The notes: generated by a model not told the origin, from the letters alone. 58,131 nucleotides of DNA from Bacteroidota bacterium (GCA_018336075.1 JAGXRB010000375.1:1-58131); one strand, 5' to 3'; counted from the stretch's first letter, positions 10,401 through 20,200 are shown. Program-made: numbers and translations.

Positions 10401-12805
10401 CGAATCTTAACAACAATTCCTCCAGTGTTTCACCGCAAATTGGAGCGGTTGCTGACCTTGCTGTATTAAAAACAGTGAACGTTCAAAATCCAACCGTTGG
10501 AAACAATGTTACTTTCACATTAACAGCAAGTAACAACGGCCCTAGTGCTGCTACTGGCGTTACGGTAAACGATGTTTTACCCTCGGGATATACATTAGTT
10601 AATGCAACAACTGTCAATGGATCATGGGCTGCACCCAACTGGACAATAGGAAATCTTGCTGCAGGTGGAAGCGCAACACTAAATATGGTTGTTACTGTGA
10701 ACAGCGGTGGCAATTATGCCAATACTGCAACAATAAGTGGCAATGAAAGCGATACAAACTTAAGTAACAACACCAGCACATCAACACCTGTTCCAGGCCC
10801 CAATGCTTTTAATGATAACGCTACAACAAATCTGAATACTGCTGTTGACATCACAATTCTAAGCAATGATTTAACTGGTGCAGCAGCACTGAACCCCGGA
10901 AGTATAACTTTTGTTCCGGGAACTACACCACCCACATCAGAAGGTGTATTTACAGTTAACCTAACAACGGGAGTTGTAACATTTACTCCTGCTGCAGGTT
11001 TCACAGGAACCTCAACAGTAAATTATCAGGTTTGCGACATGAATACTTTATGTGACATTGCAACCATTACAGTAATCGTAAACACTGTTGCCGGTCCAAC
11101 TGCAAACGATGATAATGCGACAACAAATCTCAATACACCGGTCGACATTAACGTTCTAACCAATGATGTTGCAGGCGCTACTCCACTCAATCCGGCAAGT
11201 GTTACCTTTGTTCCGGGAACTTTACCCAATCCAACAACTGTGGGAACATTCACGGCAAATGCAACCACAGGCCTTATTACCTTCACTCCGGTGACAGGTT
11301 TCACAGGAACTGCAACGATTAACTATCAGGTTTGTGATCAGAATGCTTTATGTGATGTTGCAACAATTACAGTAATTGTAAACAATGTTGCCGGCCCAAC
11401 TGCAAACGATGATAATGCGATAACAAATCTTAATACACCGGTCGCTATTAACGTTCTAACCAATGATGTTGCAGGCGCTACTCCAATTGTCCCATCAAGC
11501 GTAACGTTTGTTCCGGGAACAGCTCCCAATCCAACAACTGAGGGAACATTCACGGTGAATACAACAACAGGCCTTGTTACCTTCACTCCTGTGGCTGGTT
11601 TCACAGGAACTGCAACGATTGATTATCAGGTTTGTGATCAGAATACTTTGTGTGACATTGCAAAAATTACAGTAATTATTAATACTGTTGCAGGTCCTGA
11701 AGCCATTAATGATAATGCTACCACACTTATTAATACTCCAACTATAATCGACATCCTTGCAAATGACGTACAAGGTGCAACAGCGCTTGATCCTACATCA
11801 GTAACTTTCATCGTTGGTACTCAGCCTAATCCTTCAACACAGGGAACTTTCACTGTAGATCCAACAACAGGACTGGTAACTTTTACCCCTGCAAACGGAT
11901 TCGTTGGAACGGCAACTATTAATTATCAGGTATGCGACCTAAACTCACTATGTGATATAGCAACGATAACTGTAAGTGTTATTTTAGGCACAGCCAATCT
12001 CTACCCTGCCCTCGGTCCGGGAACCCTTGCCTTTGAAGACCTTTGGCCGGGAAAAGGTGATTATGATTTCAATGATATGGTGATTGACTATCAGTTTGAA
12101 GTCATTTCCAACCCATCCAATTTTGTTGAACAAGTTGTTGGCACATTTGTCCTTAAAGCATTTGGAGCTTCTTTTGAAAACGGATTTGGCTTCCAGCTTT
12201 CAGCTGCAATTAACGCTGCAGACATTACAGTTACGGGCCATGGCTTAACTGACAACATCATTACAAATGAATCTAACGGGACTGAAGCAGGACAGACAAA
12301 GTCAACAATCATTGTTTTTGACAATGCCTTTGCACACATGCCTAATCCCGGAATTGGAATCGGTGTAAATACCACACCAGAAGCGCCTTATGTGCAACCG
12401 GTGACTTTCACTATCAATATTCAGTTCAAAGCTAATACATACTCAATCAATGATCTCGATATTGCAGGCTTCAATCCATTTATCATCGTCAACAAAAACC
12501 GAAGCCATGAAGTTCACTTACCAAACTACCCACCAACGGATTTAGTTGATGCCAGTCTGTTTGGTCAGTGGGAAGATGACAGTGATCCAGCCAGCGGAAA
12601 ATATTATGTAACGGATAAAAATCTGCCATGGGCCATCAATATCTATGAACGTTTTGATTATCCAATCGAAAAACAAGACATTCTTTCAGTTCATCTCAAA
12701 TTCGCTGAATGGGCCATGAGTGGCGGCGCATTGTTCCCCGACTGGTACAAAAACCTCACCGGATACCGAAACAACAGTCTGATTTATCAGATTCCGGTAA
12801 AATAA
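7469..12805 (+). CDS. Giant LruC-domain exported protein 3 with DUF11 and Ig-like repeats
   Basis: At 1778 residues this is the largest gene of the array. A signal peptide (about 1-20, ending LTAQ) is followed by a G8-like/parallel beta-helix start (SGNWNSSSTW, about 22-280). Seven tandem DUF11 repeats (about 287-1110) each begin with ADLAVTKTV-like residues and carry ATNNGP, LPxGYTFVSA and GNNTSTVTPVP. Four cadherin/Ig-like repeats of about 100 residues follow (about 1110-1505), each with NDNATT, a FTPxxGFxGT strand and the cysteine pair of VCDxNxLCD. The LruC domain (about 1509-1778) begins LAFEDLWPGKGDYDFNDMV. The chain resembles a long surface stalk. No T9SS sorting domain is visible. It forms an operon with the lipoprotein upstream. 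Confidence 0.9.
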   Translation: MKKVLFIFMMFSVSLSLTAQKTWTSKQSGNWNSSSTWQTSGGASGAPGKTVKGTDRVIVTSGYTVTATDNIIFEQNSSLHITNAGKLKMGNNSNARTFTMKDSGNKFYMNNGFYEGVGSGGNLLIEKGLIDWRDSDMYVSGNYDFKSDVNNVTMINMCIRVAQNILLDGIGSSSSYATMTNVSHISGLSGSGNLTIKDNSYINATNIRLNASSNTSNLELESSTIIGSIYSMNGKQKIKVSGMSGNASLNYWCAGSLDPNLNHFSGPKINNCAISQEVCTGPPSSNADLGVTKTASNQTPTVGSNVTFLITATNNGPIAATGVNVYDVLPSGYTFVSASPSTGTWNAPNWAIGNLANGNSATLSIVATVLGTGSYANTAIISGNENDPTPGNNTATSTPVPVAVSDLAVTKTVNNQTPNIGSTVTFTIVATNNGPSAATGVTVNDILPAGYTFASASASTGTWSAPNWTIGNLANGGTANLTIVATVNASGSYANTATITGNQTDPTPGNNTSTVTPVPVAVADLAVTKTVNNQTPAVGTNVTFVITATNNGPSNATGVNVIDVLPAGYTFVSASTSMGTWSTNNWSIGSLNNGSSATLNIVATVKPSGPYANTATISGNQTDPVSGNNSSTVTPVPTAVADLAITKTVNNQTPVVGTNVTFTLLASNIGPNVATGIIVNDVLPTGYTFVSATASSGTWSEPNWTIPNLANGGNATLTIVATVKPTGTYANTATITGNQSDPNTGNNTSTVTPVPLASADLAVIKTVSNPTPTVGNNVTFTITATNNGPNNATGVSVIDALPVGYTLVSANPVEGTWSAPVWTIGNLNNGASVTMQILATVLAAGPYQNTATISGNETDLIPGNNTSSVTPLVGSLTDLAISKTISNQTPNVGTSVTFTITATNNGPSLATGIVVTDQLPAGYTFVSAAPSNGSWTAPNWTIGSLANGGTATLNIVATVNATGPYLNTASITGNESDPNLNNNSSSVSPQIGAVADLAVLKTVNVQNPTVGNNVTFTLTASNNGPSAATGVTVNDVLPSGYTLVNATTVNGSWAAPNWTIGNLAAGGSATLNMVVTVNSGGNYANTATISGNESDTNLSNNTSTSTPVPGPNAFNDNATTNLNTAVDITILSNDLTGAAALNPGSITFVPGTTPPTSEGVFTVNLTTGVVTFTPAAGFTGTSTVNYQVCDMNTLCDIATITVIVNTVAGPTANDDNATTNLNTPVDINVLTNDVAGATPLNPASVTFVPGTLPNPTTVGTFTANATTGLITFTPVTGFTGTATINYQVCDQNALCDVATITVIVNNVAGPTANDDNAITNLNTPVAINVLTNDVAGATPIVPSSVTFVPGTAPNPTTEGTFTVNTTTGLVTFTPVAGFTGTATIDYQVCDQNTLCDIAKITVIINTVAGPEAINDNATTLINTPTIIDILANDVQGATALDPTSVTFIVGTQPNPSTQGTFTVDPTTGLVTFTPANGFVGTATINYQVCDLNSLCDIATITVSVILGTANLYPALGPGTLAFEDLWPGKGDYDFNDMVIDYQFEVISNPSNFVEQVVGTFVLKAFGASFENGFGFQLSAAINAADITVTGHGLTDNIITNESNGTEAGQTKSTIIVFDNAFAHMPNPGIGIGVNTTPEAPYVQPVTFTINIQFKANTYSINDLDIAGFNPFIIVNKNRSHEVHLPNYPPTDLVDASLFGQWEDDSDPASGKYYVTDKNLPWAINIYERFDYPIEKQDILSVHLKFAEWAMSGGALFPDWYKNLTGYRNNSLIYQIPVK
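11101..11690 (+). repeat. Tandem 300-bp Ig-like repeat units
   Basis: Two successive units inside the giant LruC gene are offset by exactly 300 bp and stay nearly identical in DNA. For example, the run starting TGCAAACGATGATAATGCGA occurs at 11101 and again at 11401, and a third near copy starts at 15137 in the next LruC gene. The sequence is coding, and similarity at synonymous sites points to recent duplication or gene conversion. Confidence 0.8.
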
Positions 12806-12831
12806 AAATTAAGCGTTTTTATTATATTTCT

Positions 12832-12866
12832 AAACACGAAGGTCAAAAGCCTTCGTGTTTTTTTTT
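12832..12866 (+). terminator. Intrinsic terminator of cassette 3
   Basis: The stem AAACACGAAGG (12832-12842) pairs with CCTTCGTGTTT (12850-12860) and runs into nine T residues. Its sequence differs from the other terminators of the array, but its position and the preceding AAGCGTT are the same. Confidence 0.85.
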
Positions 12867-12888
12867 GAGGCAATTTTCCATATTTGGG

Positions 12889-12912
12889 ACATATGCATTT
12901 TATGACATATGT
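12889..12912. promoter_or_regulatory. Paired ACATATG(C/T) sites, possible activator-binding sites
   Basis: ACATATGC (12889-12896) and the palindrome ACATATGT (12905-12912) are 16 bp apart and about 70-90 bp upstream of the sigma-54-like element of cassette 4. The second is the same palindrome as at 3798-3805. They are candidate enhancer sites only. Confidence 0.25.
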
Positions 12913-12977
12913 ATATATGATGTTAAATATATTCTTATATAATTCATTTTGAATAACTTATGAATACAATTTTTGTT

Positions 12978-12993
12978 TTGGCATAAGAATTGT
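12978..12993 (+). promoter_or_regulatory. Sigma-54-like -24/-12 element, cassette 4
   Basis: TTGGCATAAGAATTGT keeps the TTGGCATAAGA core and the GG-N10-G spacing. It lies 28 bp before the lipoprotein start. Confidence 0.5.
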
Positions 12994-13019
12994 TTATTTA
13001 GAATCAAACTAAATAACTC

Positions 13020-13379
13020 ATGAAAAAAATAGCATTTATCTTCGTAGTAGCGCTTACAATAGTTTTCACTTCCTGTAAGAAAGATCGATTTGATAACACC
13101 GATCCAAAACCAGAAAAAATGGAGGAATTAGTAGTTCCTTCAAATTTTGACTGGAAAACCACCAAAGACATTCAACTTACATTGTCAGCACCATCAAATG
13201 GCATTGTAGAAGTAACCAACTCACAAAACATTCCTTATCAAAAAGCATTTTTAACTCCCGGACAAACCTATACGATGAAACTGACTTTACCTGCCTATGA
13301 AACGAAAGTAAAATTAAAATTCTCAGGCCAGGTAATTGATCTCGAGATATCAGGTACAGCATTAACATATCAATTTTAA
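13020..13379 (+). CDS. Small LruC-partner lipoprotein 4
   Basis: This 119-residue paralogue has a type II signal peptide with lipobox FTSC (Cys19) followed by KKDRFDNTDPKPEKMEEL. The fixed motif VPSNFDWKTTKDIQLTL comes next, then YQKAFL, YTMKLTLPAYETKVKL and GQVIDLEI. It is closest to the copy at 7078. Its stop is 12 bp before the next LruC start. I read it as a membrane-anchored partner of the LruC protein; its role is unknown. Confidence 0.85.
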   Translation: MKKIAFIFVVALTIVFTSCKKDRFDNTDPKPEKMEELVVPSNFDWKTTKDIQLTLSAPSNGIVEVTNSQNIPYQKAFLTPGQTYTMKLTLPAYETKVKLKFSGQVIDLEISGTALTYQF

Positions 13380-13391
13380 TAAATTACAGTA

Positions 13392-16300
13392 ATGAAAAAA
13401 AGAGTTACACAGACTAATAAATTTGGCATTTATAGCCCAATCACAATAAAATTGCTAGCTGTTTTTGTACTGGTATTGTTCAGTTTAGGCACAATCAATG
13501 CACAGTCTTTCATATTGGATATTCAGGGTCAAACAATGAGCTTCACAAATGCTCAAAGGACAATAGTTACGAATACAGGAAATAACGGCACTAACGTTAA
13601 TTCTGTTCATAAATACAGTAATGTATTAACAAAAGATGGAGTTACTATATATGCCTTGATGACAATTAAAGAAAAAAACAATGCGACGATCACGAATTTT
13701 GATGATGACGCAATAACTGGTGAGTCAACCAGATTCCAACCCAGAATTGGAACAGGGTCAGGCGGAGGTTATATAGTGTATGAACTGGAGTTTTTCAATA
13801 CAGCAGATAACGAATCTGTATTTGTTTACAATTATAATATGACTGGTATTGATATTGATGGCAATTCTTCAAACAACAAAGAATTCGTAGAAGTAGGAGG
13901 TTATACAAGTTATACTGTTAATAACCCGACAGGATTAACTATTTCAACCAATAATAGCACAGGACGAACCCGCTTTCTCGGAATCACAACAAACTTAGGA
14001 GGTGTGACTTTCGATAACTCCGCCGCATTTATTGCTAACTTTCTCAATGCAAACAATAAAATCTCTTTTGCGTTAGGACAAACAGGAGCAAACACTGAAA
14101 GATTTTACTCTGTACAAATTGGTGTTGCCGGTGGGGTATTCACTAATCCGACAACAATAAACAATCCGCTTCCTATTGCAGTTGACGATGTTGGCACACC
14201 AATAAACAGCGCTGATGGTGGAACGGCAGTGAATAATGTTCTTGATAATGATCTTTTTAATGGGTTGCCTATTGTTCCCTCTCAAGTTTCTATTTCATTA
14301 GTAACAGCTGCATCCCACCCAGGCATCGTATTAAACACGAGCAATGGAAAAGTAACAGTTGCTCCCGGCACCCCAGGTGGAACATATACCTTAGTCTATA
14401 AAATTTGTATGAATTCAGCTCCATCTGATTGTGATATTGCTACCGTAACCGTTAAAGTGCTCTCAGCAGATTTAGTTATTGAAAAGACTGTTAATCAAAA
14501 TTCTGTAAATGCAGGAACTGACATTTTATACACGATTTCAGTTACCAATAATGGCCCAACGGAAGCATTTGATGTTATTGTGACTGACGTTTTATCAAAT
14601 AATCTGGAGAATATTATTGTAACTCCAAATACAGGATCATGGTCAGCTCCAGCATGGTCAATCGGAACGCTTGGTTTGAACCAGAGTGTTTCTATGACTA
14701 TTTCTGCGAAAGTATCCAGTTCATTCAGTGGTTTACTACCAAATACTGCAGTTGTCGGCAGTTCAACAACTGATCCGAATCCAAATAACAACACATCGAC
14801 TGTAAACATAAATGTAGCAGCATTAATTGGCCCAACTGCTAATGATGACAATGCATCAACAACCTTAAATACGTCTGTAAATATCAATGTTTTAGAGAAT
14901 GATGCGGCTGGAACAGCAGCACTTAATCCTACCACAGTTTCCTTTGTTCCCGGCACACAGCCCAATCCAACGACTCAGGGAACATTCACAGTGAATACAA
15001 TGACAGGTCTTGTCACCTTCACTCCCGTGACAGGTTTCACAGGAACAGTTACCGTTGACTATCAAGTATGTGATTTGAACGGCTTGTGTGACATTGCAAC
15101 CATTACAGTAATCGTAAACACTGTTGCTGGTCCAACTGCAAACGATGATAATGCGACAACGAATCTCAATACGCCCGTAGATATTAACGTTCTAACAAAT
15201 GATGTTGCAGGCGCTACTCCATTGAACCCGGCAACTGTTACTTTTGTTCCGGGAACTTTACCTAATCCAACGACTCAGGGAACATTCACGGCGAATACAA
15301 CGACAGGTCTAGTGACCTTTACTCCGGTGACAGGTTTCACAGGAACGGTAACTATTGACTATCAGGTTTGTGATCAGAATGCTTTGTGTGACATTGCAAC
15401 CATTACAGTTATAGTAAACACTGTTGCTGGTCCTGAAGCCATCAATGATAATGCTACCACACTTATTAATACTCCAACTACAATCGACATACTTGCAAAT
15501 GACCTTCAAGGGTTAGCCGCTCTTGATCCTACTTCGGTTACTTTCATCGACGGCACTGAGCCTAATCCTTCAACACAGGGAATTTTCAGCGTTGACCCAC
15601 TGACAGGAATTGTTACGTTCACGCCCGTTAACAGTTATGTGGGAACAGCAACTATCGATTATCAGGTGTGCGATTTGAATGGTCTTTGCGATATTGCAAC
15701 GATTACTGTTAATATTATTTTGGGAACTGGCAATCTTTATCCTGCTCTTGGCCCTGGAACACTCGCTTTTGAAGATTTGTGGCCTGGAAAAGGCGATTAT
15801 GACTTCAATGACCTTGTGATCGATTACCAATTTGAAATCATTTCCAACGCCTCTAACTTTGTTGAACAAGTTACTGCAACCTTTGTCATAAGAGCCTTTG
15901 GCGCTTCTTTTGAAAACGGATTTGGCTTCCAGCTTTCAGGCGCTATAAATGCTTCTGATCTAAATGTAACTGGTTTTGATCTGTCAGAGAATTTCATTAC
16001 CCTCGCAGCCAATGGAACTGAAGCAGGCCAGTCAAAACCTACAATCATTGTATTTGACAATGCTTTTGCTCAAATGGCTCATCCAGGAATTGGAATCGGC
16101 GTAAACACTGAACTCAATGCACCTTATGTTCAGCCTGTTACACTAACAGTGAACATTGATTTCAAGCCAAACACTTATACCATTAATCAACTTGATATCA
16201 GCAATTTCAACCCATTCCTGATTGTAAACAAAAACCGCAGTCATGAAGTTCACCTTCCAAATTATCCGCCAACTGATCTTGTTGACATGAGTTTATTCGG

Positions 16301-16541
16301 ACAGTGGGAAGACGCAAGTAATCCAGCAACAGGAAAATATTATGTAACTGTAAACAATCTGCCCTGGGCCATTAACATTTATGAGAGTTTTGATTATCCC
16401 ATCGAAAAGCAAGATATTCTTTGGGTTCATCTCAAATTCGCCGAATGGGCCATGAGCGGTGGAGCTTTGTTCCCTGACTGGTACAAAAACCTCACGGGAT
16501 ACAGAAACAACAGCTTGATTTATCAGGTTCCAGCAAAATAA
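13392..16541 (+). CDS. LruC-domain exported multimodular protein 4
   Basis: This 1049-residue protein has a longer signal peptide (about 1-37, ending INAQ). An N-terminal beta-rich module (about 38-255) is unlike those of its paralogues and carries Asn/Asp-rich segments. It is followed by one divergent cadherin-like unit (about 263-355), one DUF11 repeat (about 358-478, ATNNGP replaced by VTNNGP), and three Ig-like repeats (about 479-778) nearly identical in DNA to those of protein 3. The LruC domain (about 781-1049) contains DLWPGKGDYDFNDLV. Sharing these repeats with protein 3 but not its N terminus points to module exchange. There is no T9SS sorting domain. Confidence 0.9.
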   Translation: MKKRVTQTNKFGIYSPITIKLLAVFVLVLFSLGTINAQSFILDIQGQTMSFTNAQRTIVTNTGNNGTNVNSVHKYSNVLTKDGVTIYALMTIKEKNNATITNFDDDAITGESTRFQPRIGTGSGGGYIVYELEFFNTADNESVFVYNYNMTGIDIDGNSSNNKEFVEVGGYTSYTVNNPTGLTISTNNSTGRTRFLGITTNLGGVTFDNSAAFIANFLNANNKISFALGQTGANTERFYSVQIGVAGGVFTNPTTINNPLPIAVDDVGTPINSADGGTAVNNVLDNDLFNGLPIVPSQVSISLVTAASHPGIVLNTSNGKVTVAPGTPGGTYTLVYKICMNSAPSDCDIATVTVKVLSADLVIEKTVNQNSVNAGTDILYTISVTNNGPTEAFDVIVTDVLSNNLENIIVTPNTGSWSAPAWSIGTLGLNQSVSMTISAKVSSSFSGLLPNTAVVGSSTTDPNPNNNTSTVNINVAALIGPTANDDNASTTLNTSVNINVLENDAAGTAALNPTTVSFVPGTQPNPTTQGTFTVNTMTGLVTFTPVTGFTGTVTVDYQVCDLNGLCDIATITVIVNTVAGPTANDDNATTNLNTPVDINVLTNDVAGATPLNPATVTFVPGTLPNPTTQGTFTANTTTGLVTFTPVTGFTGTVTIDYQVCDQNALCDIATITVIVNTVAGPEAINDNATTLINTPTTIDILANDLQGLAALDPTSVTFIDGTEPNPSTQGIFSVDPLTGIVTFTPVNSYVGTATIDYQVCDLNGLCDIATITVNIILGTGNLYPALGPGTLAFEDLWPGKGDYDFNDLVIDYQFEIISNASNFVEQVTATFVIRAFGASFENGFGFQLSGAINASDLNVTGFDLSENFITLAANGTEAGQSKPTIIVFDNAFAQMAHPGIGIGVNTELNAPYVQPVTLTVNIDFKPNTYTINQLDISNFNPFLIVNKNRSHEVHLPNYPPTDLVDMSLFGQWEDASNPATGKYYVTVNNLPWAINIYESFDYPIEKQDILWVHLKFAEWAMSGGALFPDWYKNLTGYRNNSLIYQVPAK

Positions 16542-16563
16542 AAACTAAGCTTTTAATTTTCTC

Positions 16564-16600
16564 AAAACCTCAAAGACTAAAAAGTATTTGGGGTTTTTTG
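16564..16600 (+). terminator. Intrinsic terminator of cassette 4
   Basis: AAAACCTCAAA (16564-16574) pairs with TTTGGGGTTTT (16587-16597), with one G-T pair, and runs into a T tract. The preceding conserved tract reads AAGCTTTT instead of AAGCGTTT. Confidence 0.75.
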
Positions 16601-16714
16601 CTAATAATAATAAGTATTCCAAATAATAGATTTTTGTTCCATTTCTAGATATCTCTAATGATTTATCAATTTCTTATATTATTGAATATGAGTCATATAA
16701 TTCATTTTCTCTTT

Positions 16715-16730
16715 ATGGCATAGCATTTGA
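16715..16730 (+). promoter_or_regulatory. Sigma-54-like -24/-12 element, cassette 5
   Basis: ATGGCATAGCATTTGA keeps TGGCATA and the TTTGA end with GG-N10-G spacing. It lies 27 bp before the lipoprotein start. Confidence 0.5.
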
Positions 16731-16755
16731 ACTTATGTATTAAAACCTTTGAGAT

Positions 16756-17118
16756 ATGAAAAAAATAGCATTTATCTTCGCAATTACGCTTACTGTTTTA
16801 TTCTCTTCATGCAAGAAAGACCGTTTTGATTATGTCGAATCAAAACCAGAAAATATGGGAGAATTAACAGTTCCTTCAAGTTTCGACTGGAAGACCACAA
16901 AGGATGTCCAGCTTACGTTAACCGCACCAGGCAATGGCATTGTTGAGGTAACCAACAGTCAGGGCATCACTTTCCACAGAGCATTTTTAATGCCCGATCA
17001 ACCCTATGTAATGAAGCTGACTGTACCAACCTATGAAAAAACTGTCAAACTTAAATTTTTAGGACAAGAGGTAAGTCTCGAATTGGGAACTGCAAACATT
17101 AATTATCAGTTCAACTAA
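16756..17118 (+). CDS. Small LruC-partner lipoprotein 5
   Basis: This 120-residue paralogue has lipobox FSSC (Cys19) followed by KKDRFDYVESKPENMGEL, then VPSSFDWKTTKDVQLTL. It is the most divergent of the five in the middle: FHRAFL replaces the usual YQKAFL and YVMKLTVP replaces YTMKLTVP. The gap to the next LruC gene is 117 bp, far longer than in the other cassettes, so the downstream gene may have its own promoter as well. Confidence 0.85.
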   Translation: MKKIAFIFAITLTVLFSSCKKDRFDYVESKPENMGELTVPSSFDWKTTKDVQLTLTAPGNGIVEVTNSQGITFHRAFLMPDQPYVMKLTVPTYEKTVKLKFLGQEVSLELGTANINYQFN

Positions 17119-17203
17119 GGCAATCTGGTCATTATGTTTTCTGAATAATTTTTCAAAAAGAAAAATATATTTTGCAATTATCTGGAATTTGTATTTTTAA
17201 GTG

Positions 17204-17211
17204 TAATTTTG
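17204..17211 (+). promoter_or_regulatory. Possible Bacteroidota -7 element TAATTTTG
   Basis: TAATTTTG fits the TAnnTTTG -7 box of the Bacteroidota primary sigma factor and lies 24 bp before the ATG at 17236, within the unusually long gap of cassette 5. A TTTG at 17188 is too close to serve as the -33 box, so the case is weak. Confidence 0.3.
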
Positions 17212-17235
17212 AGCAACCAATTAAAAACCAATAAT

Positions 17236-20200
17236 ATGAAGAAGCAACTAAATCCTAAAGGCACGTTACTTTTTCTGGCCTTCATTCTCATCAGTCTTAC
17301 TTCACTTGGTCAATTATTGCTGGAAGAAAACTTCAGCTATAATACCGGAAGTCTTTTAACCAGCAATGGATGGTCTGGTCATAGCGGAAGTGGCACCAAC
17401 AATGTCTATGTAACCACCCCAACAATTTCATATGCAGGCTATCTTTCTTCCGGAATCGGAAATCAAGCGGTATTATTATCGAACGGTCAGGATGTAAATA
17501 AAACTTTTACCGAACAAACTTCAGGTATCATTTATGCATCATTTTTGGCCAATGTTTCTTCCGCTTCAACAACAGGTGACTACTTTTTTCACTTGGGAAG
17601 AACAGCAATTGGAACAGATTTCAGAGGCCGAATTTTTGTAAAAAGAGACGCTTCCAACAAGCTTGCTTTTGGTATTGCACAAAATACTACTACAGCGAAC
17701 TATTCTGATTTCATTTATGACTTAAACACATCTTATTTAATTGTTTTGCGGTATACAATCGTTCCGGGAAGCAGCAATGATTTGTCGGAAATAATCATCA
17801 ATCCTTCCTTAAGTGGTGCCGAGCCAAATTCAGGCTGGATTGCCAAAACTGATGCATCGGGAAATGACCTTATAAATATTGGCTCTGTTGCACTTAGGCA
17901 AGGTTCTGCGTCTACTGGACCTTCGCTGATTATTGATGGAATAAGAGTTTCCACAACATGGGAAGGTATCACCGGCTCAACTAACACACCGGAAATATCA
18001 GTAAGCCCTGAAAGTCTTTCAGGATTCAGTTATATCGTTGGCAACGGGCCTTCAACTGCACAAAGTTTTGTTCTAAACGGCAGTTATCTGAATGGAAACA
18101 TAACTATAACTCCACCAACTAATTATGAAATTTCGACCGAAAGTGGTGGTTCTTTTGTTCCAACAAACCCAATTGTAGTTACACCTACCGCTGGAAGTGT
18201 AACAAACAAAACAATTTATAGTCGCCTGAAAGCCGGTTTAGCAGTTGGAGATTATAACGCACAACTAATTTCAATCAGCACTGCTGGTGCAACTTCAATT
18301 ACGGTAAGTTGCAACGGAACAGTATTGCCAACACCTGAGCCGGTAAATCATGTAATTAATTTTTCGGCAAGTGCTGTTTCGACAAATCAGATTGATTTGA
18401 GCTGGCTTGACGGGACTTCACCGGCAGAGCGCTATTTAATTAAAGGTAGTGAAACAAGTTTTGAATCAATAACCAATCCTATAGATGGTATCGCTGAATC
18501 CAACGGATATTTAATCCAAAACATAGCTGCAGGCACACAAAGTTTTTCGTTCTCCGGATTAAATCCACAATCCACCTACTTTTTCAAGATATTCCCATAC
18601 AATGGAAACGGAATAAACATCAATTACAAAACAAATCAGTCGGTTCCTCAGTCATCTGCAACAACCTTTGGAAGTCCTTCAGTGAATGAAATCATTGTTC
18701 CAAGATATATCCAGGGAAAAAAGGAGCCTAATAACGAGAGAGTTCCATTTGCATACAGGTTAGAATTAATTAATCTGTCGCCAAACACAACTTACAGATA
18801 CATCAATCAGGTTGTCCTTGCATCAGATGGTCCAACTTTCCCGGGAGCTGCAAACAGCATCTTTGTCAATCCGGACAACACTTTTACCAGAACCAATAAT
18901 GCAGCTTTGACAATTCCAGGCAATTACGGCGAATTCACAACCAATGCCTCTGGCAGCTACACAGGCTGGTTTATTACCGAGCCTACGGGAAATGACAGAT
19001 TCGTTGCAGGCAATGAATTGTTTATTCGTATCAGACTAAATGATGGAAATAATGGCACAACTGCTGAAACTTTTCTTACAACAACAAGTCCGATTACTGT
19101 CCTTGGTTTTGGGACAACTGCAGGCACAAATTTCGGAACTGCAGTAAGAGGAGAATCTGATGCGAGCTCCAAAAACTTTGTATTTCTGTACGATAATGAA
19201 AATGGTAATGGCCGGCCAATTTATGGAACAAGCATAGAATCTACCGGAGCAAATTTTGCAGCCAATAGCTGGGCTCCATTTTTCCGTCAGAAAGTAGTAG
19301 GCAATAATGGTGCGTGGGGTGGAATACTTCCCAACATCAATGCCAATGGCGTAAAACTTATTCAAGAAAGATCACTGCTTGATGCAAGTGTAGTTTCCGC
19401 CAAAACATCTGCCGATGGAATGTGGGGAACAACAAATACTGTTTCGCCAGGCGGAGGATTATCAAATGTTTTGGTGATTGCTACTGGCCCGGTACCTCTG
19501 ACAGCAGTTGATGACAATGCAACTACGCTCATCAATGAACAAGCTATGATTGAAGTACTTAACAACGACATAACAGGATCAACCCCTATCAACTTATCAA
19601 GTATTGCCTTTGTGTCCGGAACAGGCCCTGATCCTTCGACACAAGGCACATTCAGCTTAAATCCTTCAACTGGTATTGTTACATTTACTCCAAAAACAGG
19701 ATTTCTTGGAACAGCATCAATAGACTATCGCGTTTGCGATATGAATGATTTTTGCGATGTTGCAACCATTACAGTAAATGTCATTGTTGGACTGATAAAT
19801 CTCTATCCTGCCTCTGGCCCCGGCACACTTGCTTTCGAAGATTTATGGCCCGGCAAAGGAGATTACGATTTCAATGACCTTGTGATTGACTATCAATTTG
19901 AGCTCATTTCCAACCCATCGAATTACATCGAACAGATTAAAGGCACTTTTGTGATCAGAGCTATCGGAGCTTCATATGAAAACGGTTTCGGATTTCAATT
20001 AGATGGAAATTTTGATCCTTATGACCTTACAGTTTCCGGCTTTAATTTATCAGAAAACTATATCACGCTTGAACCAAACGGAGTTGAAGCAGATCAGACA
20101 AAACCAACAATCATAGTTTTTGATAACGCCTTTGCATTAATGGAACACCCTGGCTCTGGCACAGGCGTAAACACGGAGTCAAATGCTCCTTTCGTAAATC

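Noticed and set aside
8329-10800. Regular DNA repeats that might suggest a CRISPR or satellite array
   Set aside because: The unit length is ~350 bp and the repeats are in-frame DUF11 protein modules that diverge at silent sites.
12709-12942. Plus-strand 77-codon frame overlapping the end of LruC gene 3
   Set aside because: It is an out-of-frame shadow of the LruC end that runs through the terminator.
14495-14965. Minus-strand open frame of 156 codons in LruC gene 4
   Set aside because: It is a shadow of the DUF11/Ig-like coding repeats on the plus strand, with composition dictated by the sense codons.
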